Shown: piece after piece, positions 7,148 to 14,295 of the stretch
How the letters are laid out: the number at the start of each line of letters is the position of its first letter
Position numbering within the stretch: the first letter of the stretch is position 1
From: an uncultured Mycoplasmatota bacterium
GTDB taxonomy: Bacteria > Bacillota_I > Bacilli_A > RF39 > UBA660
Reading direction: 5' to 3'
DNA: 22,600 nt
NCBI GenBank assembly: GCA_900548725.1
Contig: URLV01000019.1
Location: forward strand, 1 to 22,600
The notes under the pieces: generated by a model
What the model was told of the DNA's origin: nothing
What the model saw: only the letters and a program-made list of their open reading frames with translations
The model's database searches: none
Program-made: the position numbers and the translations under genes

Positions 7148-8323
7148 TTAATTTAAATACATTATATCAATATCAACATCTCCATTTATTCCATCAATAA
7201 CACCATCATTACACATTTGCCATATATTATATTTACCTTTATAACTAGTTTCATCAGTATAATGTGCTAACCAAACTGGATAATCTTTCTTATTCTCCCA
7301 TATATTTTCTAAATAAAATTTTGATGAATAGAGCATTCCTTCATAACCTGCACTTTTTACTGTATCCATAAATGTATCTGCAATGACATTTATATCATGG
7401 AAAGACAGTTTATATTCGTTCCACTTATTGAAGTTTTCCCAATCAAATACAATTGGTAAATCTAATTTTTCTCCATCTAATGCATTTATTACCCATTCTG
7501 CATGACTTCTTGCAACTTCTTTAGTTAATGCAATGCTATAAAGATAAACTCCAACATCTAATCCTGCTTCATGAGCTTTTTTTATATTTTGTTTGTATTT
7601 AGAATCCATTCCAATTTCTTCGCCTTGTTTAGATTCTACACCAATTCTTAATATTACAAATTCTGCTCCTGCATTTTTTACTTTATTAAAATCTATGTCA
7701 CCTTGCCAACGAGAAACATCTATACCAATTTTGGTTTTGTCATTCTTATGTTTACTAACTATATCACTAAAATACGTTGTAGTTTTTCTAATTTCACTAT
7801 TTTTATTACTAGGTTCATAAACATGTAATGTAGTCTCAAAATAAGTTTCATTACCTGCATCATCACTTACAATATATTTTATATTATAATTACCTAGAGT
7901 ATTTAAATCATATGTACCTTCTACACGACATACAGGTTCATTATCATAATTATCTCCATACATTATATAATCACATAAATATACATCTTTACCAACTGGT
8001 ACATATCTATCAGTGCTACTTAAAATCTTCGGCTTAGTCAAATCTTTAACACTATATTTTATATGATACAAATATTTCTTTTTTCCTATTTTAAATTTTA
8101 AATTATATATTTTATCACCTATATTATTAGTATTTAAATATACATCTTTAAAATCTACATTAGTTTCAATTATATCACTTAATTTAGTATCACTATATAC
8201 ATCTATATTACTATTCTTTATATTTAAATAATAATCTTTAGGAACAGTGTCTATAGTAACTTTATTACATCCACTTAATAAAACTATCATACAAATTAAT
8301 ATTATTATATTTTTTAACTTCAT
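7148..8323 (-). CDS. GH25 lysozyme-like lipoprotein with Ig-like domains
   Basis: A 391-residue secreted lipoprotein predicted to cut the glycan backbone of peptidoglycan. The signal peptide ends in lipobox LLSGC (Cys19). Residues about 25-170 look like one or two bacterial Ig/HYR-type modules ('DLTKPKI', 'YNIKYIVSDDAGNETYFETT'). The GH25 domain begins near 199 (IGIDVSRWQGDIDF, Asp202), continues EFVILRIG and VGVYLYS, and has LPIVFDWEN with Asp294 and Glu296 as the likely catalytic pair, ending in 'DGINGDVDIDIMY'. The start has GGAG that overlaps the stop of the P-loop gene, 9 bases apart, so they are co-transcribed. Possible roles are wall remodelling or predation on neighbours; nothing here decides between them. 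Confidence 0.88.
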   Translation of the reverse strand: MKLKNIIILICMIVLLSGCNKVTIDTVPKDYYLNIKNSNIDVYSDTKLSDIIETNVDFKDVYLNTNNIGDKIYNLKFKIGKKKYLYHIKYSVKDLTKPKILSSTDRYVPVGKDVYLCDYIMYGDNYDNEPVCRVEGTYDLNTLGNYNIKYIVSDDAGNETYFETTLHVYEPSNKNSEIRKTTTYFSDIVSKHKNDKTKIGIDVSRWQGDIDFNKVKNAGAEFVILRIGVESKQGEEIGMDSKYKQNIKKAHEAGLDVGVYLYSIALTKEVARSHAEWVINALDGEKLDLPIVFDWENFNKWNEYKLSFHDINVIADTFMDTVKSAGYEGMLYSSKFYLENIWENKKDYPVWLAHYTDETSYKGKYNIWQMCNDGVIDGINGDVDIDIMYLN

Positions 8324-8332
8324 ATAAAACTC

Positions 8333-8857
8333 CTATAATATATCTTTAAATTTCTTATAATTTATTATTTCTTCTACTATATCATCAATATTTTTATTAT
8401 CTATATTTACTTTAATAGTAGATAAATCACTTAATAATCTATTTCTATTTAATTTATTTTCTAATTCACCAACAATTTCTTTTTTAGAAACTAATAATAC
8501 TATATTATTAAATAATTTTATTTTATTTATTATATTTTCATCATCAATAATTAAATAAGTATTTCCAAAATCAATAACTACATTTTTATCTATATTATCT
8601 ATTACATAATTTAAATGTTTCATTTCATATTTATGTATATAGTTTAATGCTCTTATTTTACCTTTATTTTCTATTAATTTATAATATTTTTCTTCATCAT
8701 AATCAGTAAAATCATTAAAAAAAGAATATTTTTCTCTATCTAAATTAATTAATTTATATTCTAATTTTTTTGCTAGTAGTCTACTTACTTCACTTTTTTT
8801 AGTATTAGGTCCACCTATAATTAAATAACTTTTATTATATATTTCTATATCTTGCAT
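8333..8857 (-). CDS. Small P-loop protein with altered Walker A (shikimate kinase/AAA-like)
   Basis: 174 residues. The N-terminus YLIIGGPNTKKSEVSRLLAK sits where a shikimate-kinase or adenylate-kinase-like Walker A would be (GxxxxGKS), but the second Gly is Lys (G15-GPNT-K20-K21-S22). Later segments 'YKLINLDREKYSFFNDFTD' and 'NVVIDFGNTYLI' resemble the strand-plus-acidic patterns of small-molecule kinases, and 'NIVLLVSKKE' a further core strand. Function is unknown; it may bind nucleotide poorly or act as a regulator. Its start lies inside the 3' end of sufB (13-base overlap) and its stop adjoins the GH25 start, so it is the middle gene of that operon. Confidence 0.6.
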   Translation of the reverse strand: MQDIEIYNKSYLIIGGPNTKKSEVSRLLAKKLEYKLINLDREKYSFFNDFTDYDEEKYYKLIENKGKIRALNYIHKYEMKHLNYVIDNIDKNVVIDFGNTYLIIDDENIINKIKLFNNIVLLVSKKEIVGELENKLNRNRLLSDLSTIKVNIDNKNIDDIVEEIINYKKFKDIL

Positions 8858-10152
8858 GATACATCTCCTTTTAAAAGTCTATTTAATTCTACAGCATATT
8901 CCATTGGTAATTCATTTTTAAAATCATTTATAAATCCCATAATTAATAATGATTTTGCTTGTTCTTCATCTAATCCTTTTTCTTTTAAATATAATAATTT
9001 TTCTTCACTTATTTTAGACACACTTGCTTCATGTTCTAAGTTACTTGTATTATTTAATACTATATTTTTAGGTATAGTATCACTCATAGAAATATCATCT
9101 AAAAGTATTGTATCACATTTTATACTAGCACTTGAATTAGTTGCATTATTTGTAATTTTTGTAGTACCTCTATAATTAGATACACCGCCACTCTCTGCAA
9201 TTGATTTGCTTATAATATTACTTTTAGTATTTTTGCCTAAATGTATCATTTTTGCTCCAGCATCTAAGTATTGTCCTTTTTTAGCGTATGCAATACTTAT
9301 TGAATTTCCTCTTGAATAATCTCCTTTTAATATACAAGATGGATATTTCATAGTAACTTTACTTCCTATATTACCATCTACCCATTCCATTAAACCTGAT
9401 TCTTCTACGATTGCACGTTTAGTAACTAAATTGTATACATCAGTACTCCAATTTTGTATTGTACTATATTTACATTTTGCATTTTTACCTACGTATATTT
9501 CTACTACACCAGCGTGTAAACTATTTTCACTATAACTAGGTGCTGTACAACCCTCTATATATGAAAGTTCGGCACCTTCATCAACAATTATTATTGTTCT
9601 TTCAAATTGTCCTAATGAAACACTATTTATTCTAAAATAACTTTGCAATGGTCTATCAAGTTTAGTATATGGAGGTATATATATAAATGTTCCTCCACTC
9701 CATAGAGCACCGTTAATTGCAGTATATTTATTCTCATCATATTTAACTAAGTTATTGAAATATTTTTTAAATATTTCTGGATGTTTTTTTAATGCGTCAT
9801 CAGTTGACATAAATATTACATTTTCATTATCAAATTTATTTTTATGATATACAACCTCACTTTCAAATTGATTAGATACACCACATAAGTATCTTTCTTC
9901 AGCATCGATTACGCCTAATTCTTTAAAAGTATTTTTTACATCAACGTTTACTTCGTTCCAGTCATTTTTTTCTTCACTAACTTTTTTATAATAATTTATT
10001 TTACCAAAGTCAAGCTCTATTTTAGGGCCAAAACTAGGATTTTCTAACTCAAAAAAACTTTTTAAACTATTTAGTCTAAATTCAAGCATCCAATTTGGTT
10101 CATTTTTTAATTTGCTAATTTTTCTAACTAATTCTTCATTTAATTCATTCAT
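8845..10152 (-). CDS. sufB: SufB, Fe-S cluster assembly scaffold
   Basis: Scaffold subunit of the SUF complex on which Fe-S clusters form. Recognised by 'NEPNWMLEFRLNSL', GALWSGGTFIYIPP, 'CTAPSYSENSLHAGVVEIYV', STIQNWSTDVYNLVTKRA, and the C-terminal IKCDTILL (cysteine near residue 346, matching the essential SufB cysteine) with 'NLEHEASVSKISEEKLLYL' and NELPMEYA. These distinguish it from SufD. About 435 residues, slightly shorter than usual. The ATG at 10152 has no Shine-Dalgarno; an in-frame GTG at 10161 is the alternative and falls at the predicted transcription start. No sufC, sufD, sufS or sufU is nearby: upstream is a decayed surface-protein gene, so sufB is separated from its usual partners. 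Confidence 0.93.
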   Translation of the reverse strand: MNELNEELVRKISKLKNEPNWMLEFRLNSLKSFFELENPSFGPKIELDFGKINYYKKVSEEKNDWNEVNVDVKNTFKELGVIDAEERYLCGVSNQFESEVVYHKNKFDNENVIFMSTDDALKKHPEIFKKYFNNLVKYDENKYTAINGALWSGGTFIYIPPYTKLDRPLQSYFRINSVSLGQFERTIIIVDEGAELSYIEGCTAPSYSENSLHAGVVEIYVGKNAKCKYSTIQNWSTDVYNLVTKRAIVEESGLMEWVDGNIGSKVTMKYPSCILKGDYSRGNSISIAYAKKGQYLDAGAKMIHLGKNTKSNIISKSIAESGGVSNYRGTTKITNNATNSSASIKCDTILLDDISMSDTIPKNIVLNNTSNLEHEASVSKISEEKLLYLKEKGLDEEQAKSLLIMGFINDFKNELPMEYAVELNRLLKGDVSCKI

Positions 10153-10168
10153 AAAAATCACTATATTT

Positions 10169-10174
10169 ATTATA
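10169..10174 (-). promoter_or_regulatory. Possible -10 box of sufB
   Basis: TATAAT on the minus strand (10174-10169) lies 16 bases before the ATG at 10152 and 7 before the GTG at 10161. No good -35 is seen (TATTAA at 17-base spacing, inside the upstream terminator stem). If used, the transcript would have a leader of 0-10 bases. Confidence 0.35.
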
Positions 10175-10203
10175 CAAAAAAAAGTACTAAATTAATAGTA
10201 CTT
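10174..10203 (-). terminator. Terminator after the pilin-like remnant
   Basis: AAGTACTA (10182-10189), loop AATTAA, TAGTACTT (10196-10203), followed on the minus strand by eight Ts. It begins at the stop codon of the decayed gene and separates it from sufB. Confidence 0.78.
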
Positions 10204-10616
10204 AACTTGCAATTTCGTAAGTATTTGAAAGTGTTCCATTTCCGTTTGAAATTTTTGTACTAAACAATAACGTTATTGCAGGTCTAAATGAATAACTACT
10301 AGCAATACCGTTGTTTCGTATTTGACCAATCTCATTTATAATAAATACACTATCAACGTTATCAACAAATACATTTGGAGATAACGTAAAATATGATAAT
10401 TTATTGCTTTGTTGATTTTTATTTTCAAATAATAATAGATATTATCGTTAGTTACACTGCTATAAATTTTTCCGCCAGGATAAACATCCTCATCAGCGGC
10501 TAATGTTCCAACATACATATCTGTATTATCACCAAATTTATTCATATTTGTTCCTATACACTTCAAAGTTGGTTCCTTCAATGATAGTTGGGAAAGAGAT
10601 ATAATTTTTAACTTTT
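10202..10616 (-). pseudogene. C-terminal remnant of a pilin-like surface protein, frameshifted
   Basis: The minus strand reads 'LKEPTLKCIGTNMNKFGDNT', MYVGTLAADEDVYPGGKIYS and then, after a shift near 10416-10440, NKLSYFTLSPNVF, 'SVFIINEIGQIRNNGIASSY' and SFRPAITLLFSTKISNGNGT LSNTYEIAS with a TAA at 10202. The series 'vGlitADEv.yaGG', 'YwtLSPs' and 'RPvi.L.s...is.GdGT..nPY.i' is the recurring C-terminal domain I know from prepilin-like surface proteins of uncultured gut Firmicutes. The N-terminal cleavage/methylation region is missing, an in-frame stop lies just upstream (near 10650), and the frame is broken, so the gene is dead. A terminator still follows it. Family assignment is from memory of the motif pattern. 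Confidence 0.6.
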
Positions 10617-10719
10617 TATGAATCGTAAATTTAAATTTTTAAATATAAAATTTCTTTTCTATCCTAATAAAAATATATCATTTTTAATCTAATTTATAAA
10701 TATTTTTTAGTATTATAAT

Positions 10720-10747
10720 TTGATTTTTTATGTATATTTGGTATAAT
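10720..10747 (+). promoter_or_regulatory. Promoter with extended -10
   Basis: TTGATT (10720-10725), 16-base spacer, TATAAT (10742-10747) preceded by TG at 10739-10740 (TGGTATAAT). It serves the gene at 10777, whose AGGGGG ribosome binding site follows. Confidence 0.7.
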
Positions 10748-10776
10748 ATTTTTTACTTATTTAAGGGGGCTTTTTA

Positions 10777-11601
10777 ATGGAAAGTTTATTAGAAAAAGAA
10801 TATTTTCATTTTGGTACTGATAATATTAGGAAAGAATTATGGTTAAATTTATATATGCAAACTACATATTCTAATTATTCTAAACCAGTTGGTGGTTTGT
10901 GGTGTAGTAAACAAAATGACTATATATTATGTGATTGGTTGCTATACATTGAAGATATGAGTCAAACTAGACATGGATATAATTATGATGATTATGTTTA
11001 TAATAAGAAATCATCTTTAATAAAATTTAAAAATGATGCAAAATTATTAACTATTAGTAATGAAAATGATTTTAAAAATTTAAAAGATTCAGGATTAATA
11101 AAGAAATTAGAAGAACCAATAAGAATTTCTAATAGATTTGATTTTATTTATGTTTATGAACTACCAGATTATGAAAAAATAAAAAAAATATATGATTTGT
11201 TATATGTAGATACATTTACAGATAAATCTTTATATCAATATTCGGTCGATACTATGTTGGCAATTAATTCTGATGCAATAGAATATTATAGGCCATTAAA
11301 ATGTGATTATAATGAAAGACAAATTTTAAGTATAGGTGATAAATGCACAATCGCTGATCCATCTCAAGATTACTCATTATTATTAAAATACTTAAGAGAA
11401 ATTATTATTTCTAAGGTAAAATGTTTTAATGATAATGAATTATATGAAATAAGAAAAGAACTTTTAAAATTAACATTAAACGATAAAGACATTATAAAAC
11501 TTATACCATACAATATAGATAAAGAGCATGCACTAAGAGTAGCAATTATGAATGTGTATAATGAAATACGAGATGAAAAAAAATTAGTTTTACATAATTA
11601 A
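10777..11601 (+). CDS. Unknown protein, possibly ADP-ribosyltransferase-like
   Basis: 274 residues, soluble, no signal peptide. I do not recognise it with certainty. The N-terminus has EYFHFGT (His11, Gly13, Thr14) followed by KPVGGLWCS (36-44), then 'SLIKFKNDAKLLTISNENDF' and SVDTMLAINSDAIEYYRPL. A first-strand H-x-G-T, a second 'GGLWxS' strand and a later conserved acidic block resemble the NAD-binding layout of some ADP-ribosyltransferase-fold proteins and of phage-associated proteins that share 'KPxGGLWaSP'. The C-terminal 100 residues are helical with no motif I know. It has its own promoter and a strong AGGGGG site and starts a plus-strand cluster with yidD. Gene certainty is high; function is low. 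Confidence 0.72.
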   Translation: MESLLEKEYFHFGTDNIRKELWLNLYMQTTYSNYSKPVGGLWCSKQNDYILCDWLLYIEDMSQTRHGYNYDDYVYNKKSSLIKFKNDAKLLTISNENDFKNLKDSGLIKKLEEPIRISNRFDFIYVYELPDYEKIKKIYDLLYVDTFTDKSLYQYSVDTMLAINSDAIEYYRPLKCDYNERQILSIGDKCTIADPSQDYSLLLKYLREIIISKVKCFNDNELYEIRKELLKLTLNDKDIIKLIPYNIDKEHALRVAIMNVYNEIRDEKKLVLHN

Positions 11602-11617
11602 AAAAATATAGTAAAAT
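11589..11617 (+). promoter_or_regulatory. Promoter of yidD placed for a leaderless transcript
   Basis: TTTACA (11589-11594), 17-base spacer, TAAAAT (11612-11617), each one mismatch from consensus. Only six bases (ATTATT by 11618-11623) separate the -10 from the yidD ATG, so transcription would start at or next to the start codon. Confidence 0.5.
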
Positions 11618-11623
11618 ATTATT

Positions 11624-11824
11624 ATGAAGAAAATAGCAATTAAATTAATTGAATTATATCAAGCCACTCCACTTCATATTCATTCTATGTGTAGATTTGT
11701 ACCTACTTGTAGTGAATTTACTAAACTGAAAATAAATGAATATGGTTTTATTAAAGGAAGTTACTTAGGAATTAAAAGAATTCTAAGATGTCATCCCTTT
11801 GGTAAAAGTGGTTTTGATTTATAA
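11624..11824 (+). CDS. yidD: YidD, membrane protein insertion efficiency factor
   Basis: A 66-residue protein with the YidD signature: an N-terminal amphipathic helix (KKIAIKLIELYQ), then MCRFVPTCSEFTKLKINEYG, FIKGSYLGIKRILRCHPFGK and SGFDL. YidD acts at the inner face of the membrane and assists YidC-dependent insertion. It usually lies between rnpA and yidC; here it sits alone, between an unknown gene 22 bases upstream and a lipoprotein 14 bases downstream. No Shine-Dalgarno is visible before the ATG, and the promoter at 11589-11617 would give a leaderless mRNA. Confidence 0.93.
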   Translation: MKKIAIKLIELYQATPLHIHSMCRFVPTCSEFTKLKINEYGFIKGSYLGIKRILRCHPFGKSGFDL

Positions 11825-11838
11825 GAGAGGATAATATT

Positions 11839-12708
11839 ATGAAAAATTTTAAAAAAATAGTTTTGATGATTGTGTTTTGTTTTACGTTAACTGGTTGTTT
11901 TAAATCAGAAGAGTTAGATAAGGCTAATATTTATACTACTGTGTACCCGATAGAATATCTAACTAATGAGTTGTATGGTTATAATAGCGAAGTTAATTCT
12001 ATTTATCCTGATGGTGTTGACGTTACAACGTACAAATTATCTAATAAGAAAACAAAAAAATATTCTAAGGAAGATTTATTTGTCTATAATGGTCTAACTG
12101 ATGAAAAACAAATTGCAGCAGACTTTGTTAATAAGAATAGCAAACTAAAAATTATAGATGTAAGTGAAGGATTAGCAATTAAAAATTCTTTTCAAGAATT
12201 ATGGCTAAACCCTACAAATTATTTAATGATGGCACAAAACATAAAAAATGGTTTAAATCAATATATAGATAGTACGATAATTAAAGATGAGATTAATGCC
12301 AATTATTCGAAACTAAAAGTGACTATAACAGAATTTGAAACATCTTTAAAATTATTACAACAAAATGGAAAATATAATACAATTATAGTTTCTAAAGATT
12401 ATTTTAAATTTTTAGAGAATTATGGATTTGAAGTTATTAGTTTAGAAGAAACAGATAATTTAAATAATGATACTATTAATAAAGCAAAAAATTTATTATC
12501 TTCTAAAGAAAATAGTTATATATTTGTAACAGATGAAGAAAAAGATAATTATTCAAACACAATAAATGATGTTAAATCTTCTGGTGGTGAAATTAAAATA
12601 TTAAATACTATGACAACGCTTACAAAAGAACAAAGAGATACTAAAGAAGATTATACAACTTTAATGAAAGAAAATTTAGAATTATTAAAAGAAGAAGTTT
12701 ACAAATAA
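11839..12708 (+). CDS. ZnuA/AdcA-like substrate-binding lipoprotein lacking all histidines
   Basis: 289 residues with a lipoprotein signal ending LTGC (Cys20). The layout matches cluster A-I metal-binding proteins (ZnuA, AdcA, MntC): 'NIYTTVYPIEYLTNELYGYN', SIYPDGVDVTTYKLSNKKTK, KEDLFVYNGL, ELWLNPTNYLMMAQNI, a long connecting helix, 'KYNTIIVSKDYFKFLENYGF', and a last block SYIFVTDEEKDN. In the metal-binding members the positions here occupied by 'GVDVTTYKL' and 'ELWLNP' carry ligand histidines (GVEPHxxE, PHxWLDP). This protein has no histidine at all, so classic Zn or Mn binding is lost. It may bind another ligand or serve a structural role. It follows yidD after a GAGAGG site; no permease or ATPase gene is next to it. 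Confidence 0.78.
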   Translation: MKNFKKIVLMIVFCFTLTGCFKSEELDKANIYTTVYPIEYLTNELYGYNSEVNSIYPDGVDVTTYKLSNKKTKKYSKEDLFVYNGLTDEKQIAADFVNKNSKLKIIDVSEGLAIKNSFQELWLNPTNYLMMAQNIKNGLNQYIDSTIIKDEINANYSKLKVTITEFETSLKLLQQNGKYNTIIVSKDYFKFLENYGFEVISLEETDNLNNDTINKAKNLLSSKENSYIFVTDEEKDNYSNTINDVKSSGGEIKILNTMTTLTKEQRDTKEDYTTLMKENLELLKEEVYK

Positions 12709-12721
12709 ATTTAGATAATAT

Positions 12722-12753
12722 AAAAAGAGAAAGACTATTACTTATCTCTTTTT
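12722..12753. terminator. Bidirectional terminator between convergent genes
   Basis: AAAAAGAGA (12722-12730) and TCTCTTTTT (12745-12753) form a 9-bp stem with A and T flanks that suit both strands. It overlaps the last codons of the methyltransferase-like gene and follows the lipoprotein stop by 13 bases. Confidence 0.72.
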
Positions 12754-13640
12754 GTTTTACTAATTATAATTTTATCTTTACCATACATTAATTCTTTTAT
12801 TTTATTTGTTTTGCTAACAGTAATGTATTCATACTCATTATTAGGAAAATATTTTTCTGTTCTATATGGATTATATATTCCTAAAGCATCTTTTCTATTT
12901 ATCAATCCACCATATAAATAGCTTAATAATACTACACTGTCTTCATTCTTTATGTTATTTAAAACATCTCTTAATTTTTTTAAATATGTATAATCGTCTT
13001 TATAAAATAAATCTAGGTATGCAGCTATATTTGAAAGCAAAATTATATCATATTTCTTATTATATTCATCTAAGTCAAAAATATTTAAATCATAAAATTT
13101 TGGCTCTTTTTCTTTTAAAATATTTCTCAACTTATAATAATTTGTTTCATTATGCAGATATTCATTAGCTTTTATAACATCTTTTAATTTAGGTATGTCA
13201 TAATTAAACAAATTATTAAGACTATTTAATATAACATAGCAATAACTCCAAAATACTACCTCTTCTACTTTTAAATTATTACGTAAAGAAAAAAATTTTC
13301 TTATATTCAAATATTGATCAGTTTTAGAAGGATAAAAAAATAATATATAATCTTTTAAATCAAATGTTTTTATTGCTGCAATTTTTAGTTCTGTATAATG
13401 TTTTGCTAAAGGATTTATATCAAATGCATCAACTGATTTTGCTCCATCTAAAAATGCATTCAAAATATGATCGCCACTTCCAACTACTGTTAATACTTCT
13501 TTATTTTCAAAATCAATATTTTTGTAATATGCAGATATATTTTCATTTGTAAATGGATATATATGATCAAAATAATTATCTTTTATATCTTTTTTGTCAT
13601 TTAATAGAATATTCTCTAAGAATTCAATATCTTCATGCAT
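12738..13640 (-). CDS. SAM-dependent enzyme, DUF3419-like
   Basis: 300 residues with a Rossmann-type SAM-binding core: 'KEVLTVVGSGDHILNAFLDG' followed by AKSVDAFDINPLAKHYTELK, i.e. a glycine motif and an acidic ribose-binding strand ending in D-x-N-P. This D-I/L-N-P and the following 'LK.aAi' helix are typical of DUF3419, whose studied members move the 3-amino-3-carboxypropyl group of SAM to lipid (BtaA type); here the acceptor is unknown. A later strand 'YDIILLSNIAAYLDLF' fits motif-4 of such enzymes. The start has GAGGTG and a TATAAT at 13668-13663. It stands alone, convergent with the lipoprotein and separated from khpA by a terminator. Confidence 0.7.
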   Translation of the reverse strand: MHEDIEFLENILLNDKKDIKDNYFDHIYPFTNENISAYYKNIDFENKEVLTVVGSGDHILNAFLDGAKSVDAFDINPLAKHYTELKIAAIKTFDLKDYILFFYPSKTDQYLNIRKFFSLRNNLKVEEVVFWSYCYVILNSLNNLFNYDIPKLKDVIKANEYLHNETNYYKLRNILKEKEPKFYDLNIFDLDEYNKKYDIILLSNIAAYLDLFYKDDYTYLKKLRDVLNNIKNEDSVVLLSYLYGGLINRKDALGIYNPYRTEKYFPNNEYEYITVSKTNKIKELMYGKDKIIISKTKRDK

Positions 13641-13686
13641 TTATAACACCTCGCTTAGATATATTATATGATAAAATAAATAAAAT

Positions 13687-13727
13687 AAAAAGAGTTAAAA
13701 TGAATCAATATTGATTGTAACTCTTTT
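13687..13727 (-). terminator. Terminator of the rpsP-khpA operon with inner palindrome
   Basis: AAAAGAGTTA (13687-13696) pairs with TAACTCTTTT (13718-13727) over 10 bp. The apical part contains the 14-bp palindrome AATCAATATTGATT (13703-13716), giving a second stem. On the minus strand the stem is followed by TTTTTATTTTATTT. It overlaps the last codons of khpA. Confidence 0.8.
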
Positions 13728-13946
13728 AATACCTTTATTATATGCAGTAGCTTGTACTAAAGTTCTAATAGCTTTAGCCATTTTACCACTTTTACCAATA
13801 ACACGTCCCATATCATCATCACTTACCATAATTTCAATTATTGGATTATTATCTTCATCTTCAAAGTTTTCTACTTTAACTAAGTCAGGTTCACTTACTA
13901 AGCTTTTTACTAATTCTTCAGTAAATACAATTAATTCTTTTATCAT
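13695..13946 (-). CDS. khpA: KhpA, KH-domain RNA-binding protein
   Basis: 83 residues: 'KSLVSEPDLVKVENFEDEDN' then the KH core 'DMGRVIGKSGKMAKAIRTLV' with the RNA-binding GKSG loop. KhpA pairs with KhpB/EloR in Gram-positives and affects cell elongation and division and small RNA binding. Full length for the family. Its ATG overlaps the rpsP stop by one base (TAATG), the usual rpsP-khpA pairing; rimM and trmD, which often follow, are absent. Confidence 0.93.
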   Translation of the reverse strand: MIKELIVFTEELVKSLVSEPDLVKVENFEDEDNNPIIEIMVSDDDMGRVIGKSGKMAKAIRTLVQATAYNKGIKRVTINIDSF

Positions 13947-14221
13947 TATTTACCTTCTTTTTTATTATTTTTTATTTTTGACCAAACGCCATTTTTAGTT
14001 AATAAGCTTTTAACTGTATCAGTTGGTTGTGCACCATTATTAATCCATTTAGCAACTTTTTCTTCATCTACAGTTACGTTATTTTCTTTAACGATTGGAT
14101 TATAAGTTCCAACTGTTTCAATAAATCTTCCATCTCTAGGACTTCTTGAATCAGCAGCAACTATTCTATAGAATGGTTTTTGTTTTGAACCCATTCTTTT
14201 TAATCTTAATTTAACAGCCAT
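13946..14221 (-). CDS. rpsP: 30S ribosomal protein S16
   Basis: 91 residues, complete S16: 'MAVKLRLKRMGSKQKPFYRI', VAADSRSPRDGRFIETVGTYNP, then EEKVAKWINNGAQPTDTVKS LLTK. A strong GAGGAGG site precedes the ATG, and the best promoter of the window (14252-14280) lies just upstream, as expected for a highly expressed ribosomal gene. Confidence 0.98.
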   Translation of the reverse strand: MAVKLRLKRMGSKQKPFYRIVAADSRSPRDGRFIETVGTYNPIVKENNVTVDEEKVAKWINNGAQPTDTVKSLLTKNGVWSKIKNNKKEGK

Positions 14222-14251
14222 GTATATTCCTCCTCTTTTCTAACTGAATTA

Positions 14252-14280
14252 ATTATATCAGTTATTCAAATGTGTGTCAA
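14252..14280 (-). promoter_or_regulatory. Consensus sigma-A promoter of rpsP
   Basis: -35 TTGACA (14280-14275), 17-base spacer, -10 TATAAT (14257-14252) preceded by TG, giving TGATATAAT. This is a perfect match plus an extended -10. Short inverted arms AACTGA/TCAGTT flank the -10. Confidence 0.9.
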
Positions 14281-14295
14281 CCTTTTTATGTTTAC

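Noticed and set aside
10777..12708. Plus-strand island as a prophage or defence island
   Set aside because: It contains YidD and a lipoprotein of normal composition, with no integrase, phage structural genes or flanking repeats visible.
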